Below, piece after piece: positions 23,161 to 35,337 of a stretch of 64,000 bases of DNA. The stretch is taken from contig NC_092042.1 of NCBI RefSeq assembly GCF_003086295.3, forward strand, positions 43,398,137 through 43,462,136, written 5' to 3'. Source of the stretch: Arachis hypogaea. Taxonomy: Eukaryota > Streptophyta > Magnoliopsida > Fabales > Fabaceae. The notes under the pieces are model-generated. The model was not told the origin of the DNA. It did no database searches and saw only the letters and a list, made by a program, of their open reading frames with translations. The position numbers and the translations under genes were made by a program. The first letter of the stretch is position 1. Every line of letters starts with the position of its first letter.

Positions 23161-24179
23161 AAGACGATGAATGCTGAAGAGGTTCAAGACGGGAAGCGAG
23201 ACCAGGAATCACCTTTTGAACAAGGGAGGCACCAACAACCACCAATGGCACCATAGAGAGGAGCGTGAAAACGCGAAAACAAAAGTCCTAGACGAGCCAA
23301 ACGAAATAGAAGAATAAAGAGAAAAGGGGAAGCTACAGCAAGCAAGAGAAAGAGAAACAGAAAAGCGAAAGCTTTGGTGTATTTCAAAATGAAATAAGAA
23401 AGCAGGAGGTAAAAGAAACGGAACGTTAAGGAGTTAGTGGGGCGTTAAAAACCCTCGCACGTTCCCAAGCAAGAAACGCCCGTTTTCAAAAAAAAAGGTA
23501 AAAGAAAAATGTTCCGCATTCAAAGGGAAGCTATATAAAAAGAGATCAACAAATGCTCGAGCTCGGCTTCTCCAAAGAAGGATCGAAGTCCTAAAACTAA
23601 GGACTCGACCTCAAAAGGAAGACCACACTTGAGCAGGGGCACTGTTCATACCTTGGGTCGAGCTGTCCGACCCGGGTTGATTGACGACAAGTCGACCGAC
23701 CTCTTCAGGTCAGGACTATCTGACCTCTTCTCAAAAGAGCTCGGCCAAATCACCAGGAAAGCCCAAAAAAGGGCCCAAACAGAGGAACACGACCCAAATC
23801 CAAAGGCAGCCCAAGCCTATAGAGATAAGGGCGGTCCATTTGAAGATAAAATGACTTTACTCAAAGATAAGATAAGATAAGATAACTATCTTATCTCCAG
23901 AAAGGTCACTCCACACTATTATAAATACACTGGAGTACCCAGGTATAACTCATACTCAGACTCTACTAAAAACCTGCTTAATACCCTTGCTAACTTAAGC
24001 ATCGGAGTCCCTTGCAGGTACCACCACCCTCCGGTGGCAAAGGATCAGCATCACCACCAAGTCCAACAAGTCGAACACGGTGGCTCCGGCCACCATCATC
24101 AAGTCAGACACAACAGCTCCGACCAGTATAGAAGATCTCGTCCGAGATCGACCTACAGTTTCAGGTATCCCTCGAGACA
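23161..24179 (+). mobile_element. Family F remnant, second copy
   Basis: Same as 8272-9290; ends CTCGAGACA at 24179. Confidence 0.75.
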
Positions 24180-25260
24180 AATACCTTGCTTACTTGCTAT
24201 CTGAACTATTTGCCTTATATGCTTCTACTCATGCTTTACTTTCATTGTATATTACATGTGTTTTCTACTGGGATTGAGGAGGTTCGAAAGGCAGTGGCGA
24301 TGGGATCTTATGGAGGATCGGTTGGTGAAGGCTGCGGGACAACGGTGTTTGGTTAGAGTAGAAATCCCCTAAGATAGAGGACCTGGTTTATTTATGCTAA
24401 TGTTGGTATAATTATGCTTATTTGTTTTAGAATGCTTTAAGCTTGAATCTTGTGATGAATATGGAGCTTAGGATTGCCTTTGGCGTCCCGGGGTCTTATA
24501 TCCTACATCACTGGGCACTGTTACTATAATGAAAACCTCCAGTTCTCATACTATATCTTTCTTGTGTTTTTCAGATGCAGGTCGTAACCCACCTCGGTGG
24601 GTTGCTTTGGATGGTGACAGAAGCGGAGGATCATTTTGTTTATACATCTCTCACTTTTGTATTCTGTCTTTCCCTAGAGGCTTGTATTTTGAGAGAAAAA
24701 CCTGTATAAGTGGTTTTAAAACTGTCAGGTTTCTGTATGGTCTGTATATGGCTAGCCGGCTTAAACTCCGCGAGTCGTGGCTAGTTCCTTATGATATTAC
24801 ATTATTATACTATTATCCTATTTATATTACATCTATATCTTGTGCCTTAAGTTAGTAGCTTCATTAGTACGTTTTAAAGCTTTTCAAATCCTATTTTTGA
24901 GCTGTATCTTTCATCGGGATTTTAGTCTATACTATTCTTTCTATATATACATTGTGTAAGAGTTTAGAATTGTCGTAATCTCTGTTAACCTTTGCTTTAC
25001 GACGCGAGGTAAGGCTTAGGCTAATTAGGGTGTTACATTTAGTGGTATCAGAGCGATTCGTCCTCGTGAGCCTGAGGGATGGACCAATTGTGCTTTATTG
25101 CATACTCTGTGTGTCTTTCTTTGATGCTATTAGGTTATCTACTTGATATTTCATAGCATGCTTGTTTGTGAGTGCCTTTTTGGGATAAATGAAACACTAG
25201 GCTTTTGATATTGGGACTGATCACCTCGATATCGATTATTTGGTGTAGACAGGAAACCCA

Positions 25261-26250
25261 ATGGCCACCCGTGGATGAGGTCGAGTACGTTCACGAGAGA
25301 GTAGAAATGAGGAACTGGCTGATAATCATGCCGAATTCATGGCAGCAATGGTGAATCTCGCTAATAACATGGAAGCTAATGCTGCTACGACTCTGTAAGC
25401 TGTGCAGAGGTTAGCCCAACCGACCGAAAATGGAAATGAACAGGGAGAAGGTGCTGAGGACAGCTTTGGTGGTGTCCCGAGAACTCTAGCTGCTTTTCGG
25501 AAGGCTGACCCGCCGGTTTTCAATGGTTTGACAAACCATACTGAAGCAGACAACTGGTTCTGAGCTGTGGAGGGTGCATTGCTGACTGAACGTGTATTGT
25601 ATGACGAGTTCGTGGAATATGCGACTTATCAACTGGTGGGAGAAGCTTAACAATGGTGGGAACGAGAGCACTGACTACTACACCAATAGAACGTGAACAT
25701 TACTTGGGCGTTATTTGGGGAAGCTTTCTACAGGATATACTTTCATGAGTCATTAAGGGAGGCCAGATAATTGGAGCTCTTGCAGTTGAAGCAAGGGTCC
25801 ATGACTATAGCAGAATACACCAGCAAGTTTGAGGGACTCTGTAGGTTCTTGAGGATAAGTCAGGGTACTCTTGAGTCGTGTGAGGAATGGAAATGCATCA
25901 GATACGAAGTGGGGTTGAGCGAGGATATCAGGCGTACTGTGGCTCCACTAAAGATGAGGAGATTTTCGGAATTGGTGGACACGGCGAGGTTTGTTGAGGA
26001 AAATTCAAGGACGGTAGCCCTGTCAAGGAACACTCATGGAGGGAATTCTAGTAGGGAACTCGATGATCACCTCGGACCAAGGGGACAGAACTTCAAGAAA
26101 GATGGACATACTCTCCAGTATCTGCAAGGTCAAGGGAACTTCAGAAGGAGCAACAAAGCTCAGTTTCATCAGGCGAAAGGAAAGGGTCAATGCTATAATT
26201 GTGGGAAACTTGGGCATATATCTAAGTTTTGTCGCAGCGGGAGGAACTGA
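25261..26250 (+). pseudogene. E2 gag remnant, second copy
   Basis: As 10372-11360; zinc knuckle CYNCGKLGHISKFC retained in the open part 25771-26250. One extra C near 25477 against the first copy. Confidence 0.7.
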
Positions 26251-27211
26251 GATAAGGATCAGAATCAAAATTCAGGCCGTGTGTGTACCGTGGGTGCACG
26301 TGATGCGACAGGGTCGGATCCTCCAACGAGAGGTAAGCGTATGCTTTGAATATCATAAATTGCTTGAATATGAGGGTAGCTTAATTTTATTTTTGCAAAG
26401 TCGTTGTTAGGGCTACAAGGGCTTAGAGTTATGTGAGAGAAAATTATGGGGAAGGAAGATTCTTTTGGCGGTAGCCGGGGGCGTCAGACTGGTGATGACG
26501 AACGATCGGAGCGGACGTGCCGGAATGGTAACCAAGTATGGTTAGAAATCTTGTCAGTACCCTGTATGGGTGATGGGTGCAGTTCAGCGCTAGTGGCAAT
26601 GGAAGTATCGACTAATTCCTTTGCAGTTTTTAAATATGATTTTTGCGGTTTAAGGTTTAGAATGATTTCTACTCCGGTTTGAGACTTTGGTTTAAATGAT
26701 TCGATTTTGAGAATTAGTCAGAACTGTTGATTTAAGAGACATGGTTTAAATGAACAGTGAGTTCTTTGATTTTGTTCAATCATGAAAACGGTTTCCAATT
26801 TCTCTAATTGAAAGGGATTCAATTTGAAAAGTTTTAATTTAAGAAAATAATGATTTGAAGTAGGCAACTTTTGAGTGAGCTATTTTGACTCCTTTCAGAA
26901 AACTCAATAGTGATCTGGTCTAGAATGAACTGTTTTGAATGATTTGGTTTTGAAACTAAGATTGGAATTTTGATCTAATGATACGATTTAAAATGAAAAA
27001 GTGAGTCCTAAGATTTTCTTCACTTGTAATTTTGGTTTGAAAATTTTAATTCAACAAAAAGGGATTCAAATGGAAAAGTTTTGATTTAAAGTTTTCAATG
27101 AATTTAGGCAAATCACGCTTTAAAATATTTGATTTATAAATAAATGGTTTTTGACTCTTTTGATAAAGTTTTAACAATGGACTCATTTAGATTGAAGTTG
27201 TTTTAAAGGTT

Positions 27212-27841
27212 TTGACAAATATTACAAAATCGGTATTTGGTTTAAGGAAAACTTTCGGTTTCTTAATGATGATAATCAGAGTGACGCAGCGGAAGTTGAA
27301 CGCTATGTTATCGACATGTGAGTTCGGGAAGGGGGAAGTGAAGTTCTTAGGTCACGTAGTGAGCAAAGGGGGAATAATCGTAGATCCTTCTAAGGTGAAA
27401 ACGGTGATGGAATGGGAAAGACCGACAACAGTGACGGAAGTCAGAAGTTTCTTGGGTTTAGCCGGATACTATAGGAGGTTCATCGAAGGATTTTCCCGGA
27501 TTGTATTACCGATGACGAAATTGAGAAGGAAAGAAGTGACATTCGTATGGACGTCAGAGTGCGAAGAGAGTTTACAGACTTTGAAGCAGAGGTTAACTTC
27601 AGCGCCTGTTTCAATCTTACCGGAACCGCATGAACCGTTCGAGATCTATTGTGAGGCTTCTTTGAAGGGTTTGGGTTGCGTGTTAATGCAACACCGGAAC
27701 GTGGTGGCTTATGCATTGCGTCAACTGAGGTTGCATAAGATAAACTACCCAACTCATGACTTAGAATTAGCGGCGTTTGTGTTTGCACTGAAGATTTCGA
27801 AGTACCATTTGTATAGAAGGAGGTTTAGCGTCTTTTTCTGA
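27212..27841 (+). pseudogene. E2 RT/RNase H remnant, second copy
   Basis: As 12322-12951, 209 codons with no difference in protein. Confidence 0.8.
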
Positions 27842-28085
27842 TCATAATAGTCTCAAGTACATCCTTGATCCGGAAGAGCTTCGTATGCATCAGAAAAGAT
27901 GAATGAAGTTGCTTAAGGACTACGATTTTGAATAAGTTATCACCCTGGAAAGGCGAAGGTGGTCGCAGACGCATTGAGTCCGAGATCTTTAACAATTGCT
28001 TGATCAAGGAAGAGGAACTAGTGGATAAGTTGTGGATCTTAAGCTGGACATTGGTGAGGTTGCCGAAAGAACTTGTTTGAAGTAG

Positions 28086-28646
28086 TTGCAGATTCCAAGC
28101 GCGTTTAAGATGGAGATTCAGAGGGCTCAGCAAGATGAATGGAAGCTTCATAAATTGTTCCAACCAGTTGGTGATAAAAGGCGTGAGGATTTCACTAGGG
28201 ATGGTGAAGGATTGTGGAGATATAAGGGGGAGAATTGCATACCGGATGTCGGGAGGTTAAGGCAAGACTTGTTGTCGGTGGCTCACTACAATGGATTTCC
28301 TTTTCATCCCGAAGATGCGAAGATGTAGTACGACTTAAAGTTGTTCTGGTGGCCTAAGATGAAAGGTGATGTAGCTACAATGGTATCCAAGTGTTTAACA
28401 TGTCAGAAGGCGAAGATAGAGCATCAGAAATCGTTAGGGATGATCCAACCTCTTGAGATTCCTCAGTGGAAGTGGGAAGGAGTTGTGATGGATTTTGAGA
28501 CTGGCCTGCCGAAGATTAGGTCAGGATTTGATGCGGTTTGGGTGATCAAGGTCCGCTTAACCAGATCCACTCATTTTCTACCTATCCGAGTGAACTATTC
28601 TATGGAGGAGTTGATGAGAGAGAACCTAGACACAGTAGGATATTGA
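28086..28646 (+). pseudogene. E2 integrase remnant, second copy
   Basis: Open from 28086 to the TAG at 28326 (a zinc-binding lead-in, GEGLWRYKGE, then VAHYNGFPFHPEDAKM), then continuing from about 28341 with FWWPKMK and the core start. The extra G near 28112 keeps this part open, unlike the first copy. Confidence 0.75.
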
Positions 28647-28735
28647 AGAACGAGATGCTTTGGCAACGTCAAAAGTAGGATGCTTCGTGGAGTTACATCG
28701 CGTGGTTTGGATTTTCGAGGGCGAAAATCTTTTTT

Positions 28736-28748
28736 AAGGAGGGGAGGA
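28736..28748 (+). other. Polypurine tract of E2, second copy
   Basis: AAGGAGGGGAGGA abutting the LTR start at 28749. Confidence 0.9.
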
Positions 28749-31700
28749 TGTAAGAACTAGATTTTTCACGGATAAAATCATTTAAATGCCGAAATTAAAT
28801 TCCTGAAAGTTAGAATGAGAATTTGGGGATTTAAATATGATTTTTGGACTCAGTGGGTCTTTTTGAGTCAGAAAATGTGTTTTCTGCGAAAAACCATGAG
28901 AAACTATGAACCGGCAGTCGAACCGGTTCAAGTCTACCCGGTACCGCACGAAAAAAAGTGAAAACAGTCAAAAACCTTAGAAAAACATTAGAAATGGAAA
29001 ACCGGGCGTTAGTGTTAAAAATTTGGCCCAAAAATGGGTCGAACGAGCTAAAAATGCTAACGGGTTGAACCGGGCCCAAGTTGGGCCCAAGTTCAACATA
29101 TAAATGGGTTCATTAAATGAACCCACCAGCCATAACCCTTTCAAAACACAACACTCACGCAGCTGCTAGGGAGGAGAAGAGAACCTCCATTTTCACTATT
29201 CACACCTTTCTCCTTTTTCGCGATATCTTGAGCTACAGAGCTCCGATTGCCACACCGTTTGCGGCTACGTGTTCCTTTTGAAGAGCTCTACAAAACCCAT
29301 CTAAGAAACTCTTGAGGTAATCACGAAATCTTCCCAGTTCCTCTCTTCAAATTTTCGAGTTTTTAGGGTTTTGGCTAAGTGAGGTTTTGTGATTTTTGGG
29401 TGTTTAGGTACACTCTAGCCTTTGATTGATATTGGTTTTGGCTTCCAAAACTGTTGGGCAAGGTAGGAGGCATTGAAACTCCTGTGAAATTTCAATTATA
29501 ATGAGCCCTAGGTTGATTTATGATGGTTTATGTACATATAGCTTGTTTATCGTGATGTTTGGAGCTTGTTAATGCTTGTTGGAGATTCTTGCTGTAATAG
29601 ATTGTGCTTGAAAGCTTGTCTTGGGTTCAATTTGGGGTTTTGGTGCATATTGGAAATCGGCTAAGGTATAGTTTTGGTTTTCTCTATGTAGTATATAATA
29701 TTCATGGACACTTAGGCTAGTGACCCATAGGATAGGGTTGAATTAAAAATGGTTGATGAGTATTGAATGTGGTTGTATGTTGATTTATGATGAATTGATG
29801 GTTGTTGAGTTTGATTATGATGATTAATAATGATATGATAAGGATGAATGAATTGTGAGGTTGAGAAGTAGATTGTATTAGTATATATGATGATATGGTT
29901 GATAATTTGGTAAGGTAGTTGGAAAAGTATTAATGAGTATTGATTATCATGTGATTTATTGATGTGGAAGTTAAGGATGATGAATGGTAAAGGACATTGT
30001 GGTGTTCTTGGTAGTATATGATATAAAGGGTTAATATTGATGAGAAATGAAGTTTGGAATGGTTTGGTATGGTTTTGGTTATGTTTTATGAGAAATTGAG
30101 GTAATGGTGAAATTGGGCAAAAGTTGGTTTTTGGTAAATTTTGTCTGATCATAAATTTTGCCTCGGTTTTCAAAATTGAGTGAAATTTGTTTGGAATTAA
30201 AGATCTTTGAAAACCCTTTAAATCGATATAAAGTTTGTGAAATTTGAAATTTTGCAGAGGAAGTTATGATCATTCAAAGTTGGTGTTAAAAATCTGAAAT
30301 TCTGCAAAGTTGCAGAATTTCATGATTTCTGATATGTGCGGACGCACACCCTGCGGAAATTTTTACCTGTGCGGACGCACACACCTGTGCACACGCACAG
30401 GTAGAGAAGTGCGTTCTGTTTGCCGCGCTAGCACATCTTGTGCGCGCACATTTCTAAGGGAAAATTTCAACCTGTGCGGACGCACACGTTGGGAAGGCCA
30501 ATCTGTTGGGAGCGTTGGCACAGGTTGTGTGAGTGAAAAGATTCTGAAAGTTTTGCCACTTGTGCATACGCACACCCCTGTGCTGTGCGTACGCACACAT
30601 TTTAAAATTCCTGGGCGTGCGCACGCACAGACCCCTGTGCGGCCACACACGTCCTGTTTCACAAATTTACTTATTTTCAACTATTCTACCTTCCCAACAA
30701 GGTTGTAAGCTTCTCTAACACTATTTTAGGACTCTTAGGCCTAGTTTTAGACATTTAAATTATTGGGAAAGATTTTAGAGGTTTTAGATGATATTATTTG
30801 GAAAATTTAGAAAACAGAGGCTTAGGTTTTTGGCGTGCTGAGGATGGTTTGACATTATGTGATGAATGGTTGCTGTATGGGACGAGAATTGAGGAACTAA
30901 TAAGTTCGGAACTAAGATGTGAACTTACAGTAATTGAGATGAGTGGAGGACTCTTAAGGAGATGCTGGATCCATGCATACTGAAAATGTTTTCTGAAAAA
31001 CCACTAAATTACTGATTCGTACTAAGATTTTGAGACGCTGTGCACCTGGCAGAGAAGGTGGTTAATCCAGCCTGTCGAGGTAGCGACGGTGGTGTAAGGG
31101 CGGTGGTTTGTCCCTCTTGCGCTTGGATATAAGGTCTGTGGCAAGAGTATCCCACTCGCATCCCTTTGGATCAATAGGGCGTACAGGCGCCGATACCTGG
31201 ATAGTGATCCGGGCACTATATCTCGGGGGTTCCCATAAAATGATTCCGAAGGGCAACATCTCCATGGAGATGTGTCGGGTTGGCAGTTGAACTGACAATG
31301 TGATATCACATCCAGTAGGGCAGGCATTCATCATATGCATTTTCTATCTGTTTGTATGTTTTATTTACTTGTAATGGTTTGCCTAATTAAATACCTTGCT
31401 TACTTGCTATCTGAACTATTTGCCTTATATGCTTCAACTTGTGCTTTACTTGCATTGTATATTACCTGTGTTTTCTACTAGGATTGAGGAGGTTCGGAAG
31501 GCGGTGGCGATGGGATCGCATGGAGGATCGGTTGGTGAAGGCTGTGGGACAGTGGTGTTTGGTTAGAGTAGAAATCCCCTAAGATAGAGGACCTGGTTTA
31601 TTTATGCTAATGTTGGTATAATTATGCTTATTTGTTTTAGAATGCTTTAAGCTTGAATCTTGTGATGGATATGGAGCTTAGGATTGCCTTTGGCGTCCCG

Positions 31701-32272
31701 GGGTCTTATATCCTACATCACTGGGCACTGTTACCATACTGAGAACTTCCGGTTCTCATACCATATCTTTGTTGTGTTTTTCAGATGCAGATCGCAACCC
31801 ACCTCGGTGAGTTGCTTTGGATGGTGATAGAAGCGGAGGATCTTGGATTCTTTTGGAGTCTTTTTTTATTTTGTTTATACATCTCTCATTTTATATTCTG
31901 TCTTTGCCTAGAGGCTTGTATTATGAGAGAAAAACTTGTATAAATGGTTTTAAAACTATCAGGTTTTTGTATGGTCTATATATGGCTAGCCGGCTTAAAC
32001 TCTGGGAGTCGTGGCTAGTTCCTTATGATATTATATTATTATACTATTATCCTGTTTATATTACATCTATATCTTGTGCCTTAAGTTAGTAGCTTCGTTA
32101 GTACGTTTTAAAGCTTTTCAAATCCTATTTTTGAGCTGTATCTTTCATCGGGCTTCTAGTCTATACTATTCTATCTATATATACATTGTGTAAGAGCTTA
32201 GAACTGTCGTAATCTCTGATTAACCTTTGCTTTATGACGTGAGGTAAGGCTTAGGCTAATTAGGGTGTTACA
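28749..32272 (+). repeat. 3' LTR of E2 (3524 bp, complete)
   Basis: TGTAAGAACTAG to GGGTGTTACA. A TATA-like ATATAAAT near 29098 is followed by CA-rich sequence, a likely promoter. The palindrome cluster at 30334-30645 lies downstream of it, so it would be transcribed. Short ORFs inside (for example 31022-31340) are not recognisable proteins. Confidence 0.85.
30334..30645 (+). repeat. Palindrome cluster in E2 3' LTR
   Basis: About ten dyads of TGTGCGNACGCACA type, several in adjacent pairs (TGTGCGGACGCACA beside TGTGCACACGCACA). Perfect cores include TGCGTACGCA and GTGCGCAC. Confidence 0.85.
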
Positions 32273-33050
32273 CCTTTGTTCTTCAATTCTACTTGTTATT
32301 TCCTTCACTTTGTTATCCTTATGTTTATGCACTCTTGATGCTTTGGATATTTGTTAATGCAATTTATATATTCATATTGTTGTTGCTTTCTTCAGTTGTC
32401 ATTGTTAATTTGTTTCAATTGGGTGTTTAGATTTAATATTCCTTGTTACTTTTCTATGCCTTTATTTTGTGCCTTTCAAGTGTTTGATAAAATGTTTCAT
32501 TAGATTTTAAATTAGGTTTTTATGTCCTTAACTTCGATTGATCAATTAGAGACTCTTGAGTTATCAAAATTCTTTTGTTGATTGGTGATTGAAAATTGCT
32601 AGTTGGCTTAGTCTTCACTAAATCTAGTCTTTGATTAGGACTTGTGAACTTAAGTTGATTTTGCTCACTTGACTTTCCTTCATTGTTAGAGGTTAACTAA
32701 GTAAGAGCAAAAGCAATTACCATCACAATTGATGATGATAATAAGGATAGGAATTCTAATTCTCAATCCTTGTTAAAACTTTTCTTAGTTGTTATTTTAT
32801 TTCCTTGTTATTTACATTACTTGACTCTTATCTCAAAAACCATAAAAATACCTTTCCATAACCAATTATAAGTACACTTCCCTGGAATTTCTTGAGAGAT
32901 GACCCGAGGTTTAAATACTTCGGTTAATTTTATTGGGTTTGCTTAAGTGACAAACTAATTAAATATTGATTGAGGTTTAATTGTAGGTTTAGAACTATAC
33001 TTGTAGCGTGATATTTTTGTGAAAATCTTTACCGATATTTTTCTCCCATC
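32273..33050 (+). repeat. Family H LTR fragment (3' part)
   Basis: Resembles 36130-36895 (shared GTTGCTAGTTGGCTT, CACAATTGATGATGATAATG and a CCCATCA end). No coding. Its upstream part is presumably beyond E2, outside the window. Confidence 0.65.
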
Positions 33051-35337
33051 AATATGCACATGATGAATGCCTGTTCTATTTAGCTCGTGATATCACTTGT
33101 TGGTCTATAAATGCCAACCCGACACATCCTCGATGTAGCCTTTCTGCCACGCCAGGGATATAGGTACTGCACACTCATGCAACAGAGAAGGTTATGCGAG
33201 CGGGATACTACCCCAGCCCTCACATCTCAACGTAAGCGGAATTAACCACCGTCCTTAAACCGGCGCCGTGACCTCGGCAAGTGGGAGACTGGCACAGCCC
33301 TTGCCCGAGGCGCACAGCGACTCAATAGTCCTAGCACAAAATAATATATCAGTGCTTTTCAGAAATCATTTTCAATACTCAGTAAAGTCATCTTTCAACT
33401 CTGAGTCCCAAACTCGTCTCAACAACCATCAATCCGTAATTCCACAACTCATCACATTAATCATTATTACAGTACCCTGCCATTTCTTTTAACTAGTCCA
33501 TCCTCAGTACTCTAGAAACCTAAGTCTCTGTCTTCTAAATTCAAACAGAAGTTCATCTATTTAAGTCTCTAACTCATCTTTAGTAGTAATAGGACCTAAG
33601 CACTAGATAATATTCTTAAAGGGCATTTAAAGAATGTTTGAAAAACTAGAGAACCTTTGAAAATAAAGAAAAATGATTTTTCAGCAAAATAGGAGTCTCA
33701 CGTACGCAAGCTCCTATCTTGCATACGCATGCAGTCAAAAATGGGTGGTCGTGTACGCAACCACCTGCTCACGTCGTGTGTGAAATGTTTGCGTACGCAA
33801 GGGTCAAAACTCTGATAGCTCGCATATGCATGCAGTGTCCGCGTACGTGAGATGCCCAACCTGAATGGAATGGCTGCGTCGCGTGCACTGTGTCATGTAC
33901 GCAACCCTTACCAGACTTAGAAAGTTGTCAAATCAGATTTGAGTTTTAAACACCAAACATTAAACTTTCATAACTTCCTCTGCAAAAATCCATTTTCCCT
34001 TATATCAATTTAAAGCTCTTTGAATCATGTTTAATTTAAAACAATTTCCAACCAATTTCAAAAACCGAGGCTCAAGTTATGATCCACCAAAGTCCACCAA
34101 AAACTTATTTTTACCAAAAGTTAACTAATTATCCTACAACCAAAATAGTTCCAATGGACCTAAATGATGTTCTTATATCTTTCAACTCATTCCACAACCT
34201 ATCCATACACATTTTTATCATTTCCACTCAAAATCCCTACTTGCGCACCTTTACATTTTCAATAAACCACAATGCAATCTTAATTCAAAATCTTCAACAT
34301 TCATCAACATCAACATCAATATGCATCCAAACCCAATATCACTACTCAATATTGTCATTATTCAACTTCACTCTCAGTATTCAATAATAATATCACAATT
34401 CACTAAAATTATCACAAGCATCAATAATCATAATCCACAATCAACAATTTAAACCTATCCTATGATCCACTAGCCTTAAACAATTACATATTACATAGAG
34501 AAAACCAAAACCATACCTTGGCCAATTCTCAAAATGCACCAAACACCAAAACGAAGCCACCAAACTCATTCCAAAAGCTTTAAACCAACTCCAACAAACA
34601 CCAAAACCCAATCTAACATCATACAACATACCAACATCAAACTTAGGATTCACAAAATCAACTAAACACAAGGGTTTAGTGAGACCTTACCTTAACGAGA
34701 TTAGGGAAAAAACCCAACAATATTATAATACTAGATCACCCCAGAAAAACTTAGTTAGAAATGAAGAGCTTGACGAGAGCTTTACATTGCCACAAATGGC
34801 TTGTCAATCGGAGCACCGTAGCTCATGTTATGGCTTGAGGAAGATGAATGTGAATAGTCTTTTTGTTTCTTTGCTCTCCTCTCTCACTCTCACCATGCTC
34901 CCTCTCTTGGCTACAAGGAATGAGCTAAAATTCTCATTAATAAGGGTTATATATGTTGGGCTTGGACCCAGCTTGGGCCCGGTCCAACCTGTTAACGTTT
35001 TTTGCCTGTTTGGCCCAACTTTGGGCCAAACCTTTAGAATTAGTGCCGGGTTTTCAATTATAAATTATTTTTGTTCTTTCAAAACAATAAATTCAATTTT
35101 CAAAATCTTATTTTTCTCAATACATAGTACTGGACAGACTAGAGTCGGTACTGCCAGCTTAAGCATCGATACGCATTTTCACAAAACTTTTTCACAAAAG
35201 ATACATTTTCCGACTCAGAAAAATCTATTGAATTCAAATTTCACTTTTATATTTTAAAAAGAACACTTCTATATTTTCGAACCTATTATGGGCAATTAAA
35301 TTATTATTTTATTAAAACAGTTATTCCAGTTCTTACA
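33051..35337 (-). repeat. E2-type LTR fragment on the minus strand
   Basis: Read on the minus strand it starts TGTAAGAACT at 35337 and runs toward 33051, where it stops at the point equivalent to about 31345 in the E2 LTR. It contains a decayed GCGTACGC palindrome cluster at 33702-33905 and GC-rich GGGCCC words near 34980. Frames such as 34679-35257 are chance ORFs. Confidence 0.7.

Larger units (their letters stand above)
16951..30664 (+). repeat. Near-identical repeat of 2056-15770, probably a false duplication
   Basis: Offset is 14895 at the left end, 14889-14891 through the middle and about 14903 near the right end. Almost all differences I saw are one-base indels, many in homopolymers: many in the first 2.3 kb of this copy and in the last 1.7 kb of the first copy, only a handful in the roughly 9 kb between. 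Every feature in 16951-30664 duplicates one described in 2056-15770. Confidence 0.85.
24180..32272 (+). mobile_element. E2 (second copy): decayed chromovirus-like element with complete 3' LTR
   Basis: 5' LTR remainder 24180-25037, primer site TGGTATCAGAGC 25043-25054, gag remnant 25261-26250 (zinc knuckle), RT/RNase H 27212-27841, integrase 28086-28646, polypurine tract 28736-28748, 3' LTR 28749-32272. CCTTT after the LTR would be the target duplication. It is inserted in a family H LTR. Confidence 0.8.

Noticed and set aside
16951..30664. True recent segmental duplication
   Set aside because: Ends at the gap, differences are homopolymer indels crowded at contig ends; artefact explains more. 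Kept open as the test in the first finding.
33268..35257. Frames in the minus-strand E2-type LTR
   Set aside because: No similarity to retroelement or host proteins; the segment aligns as LTR.
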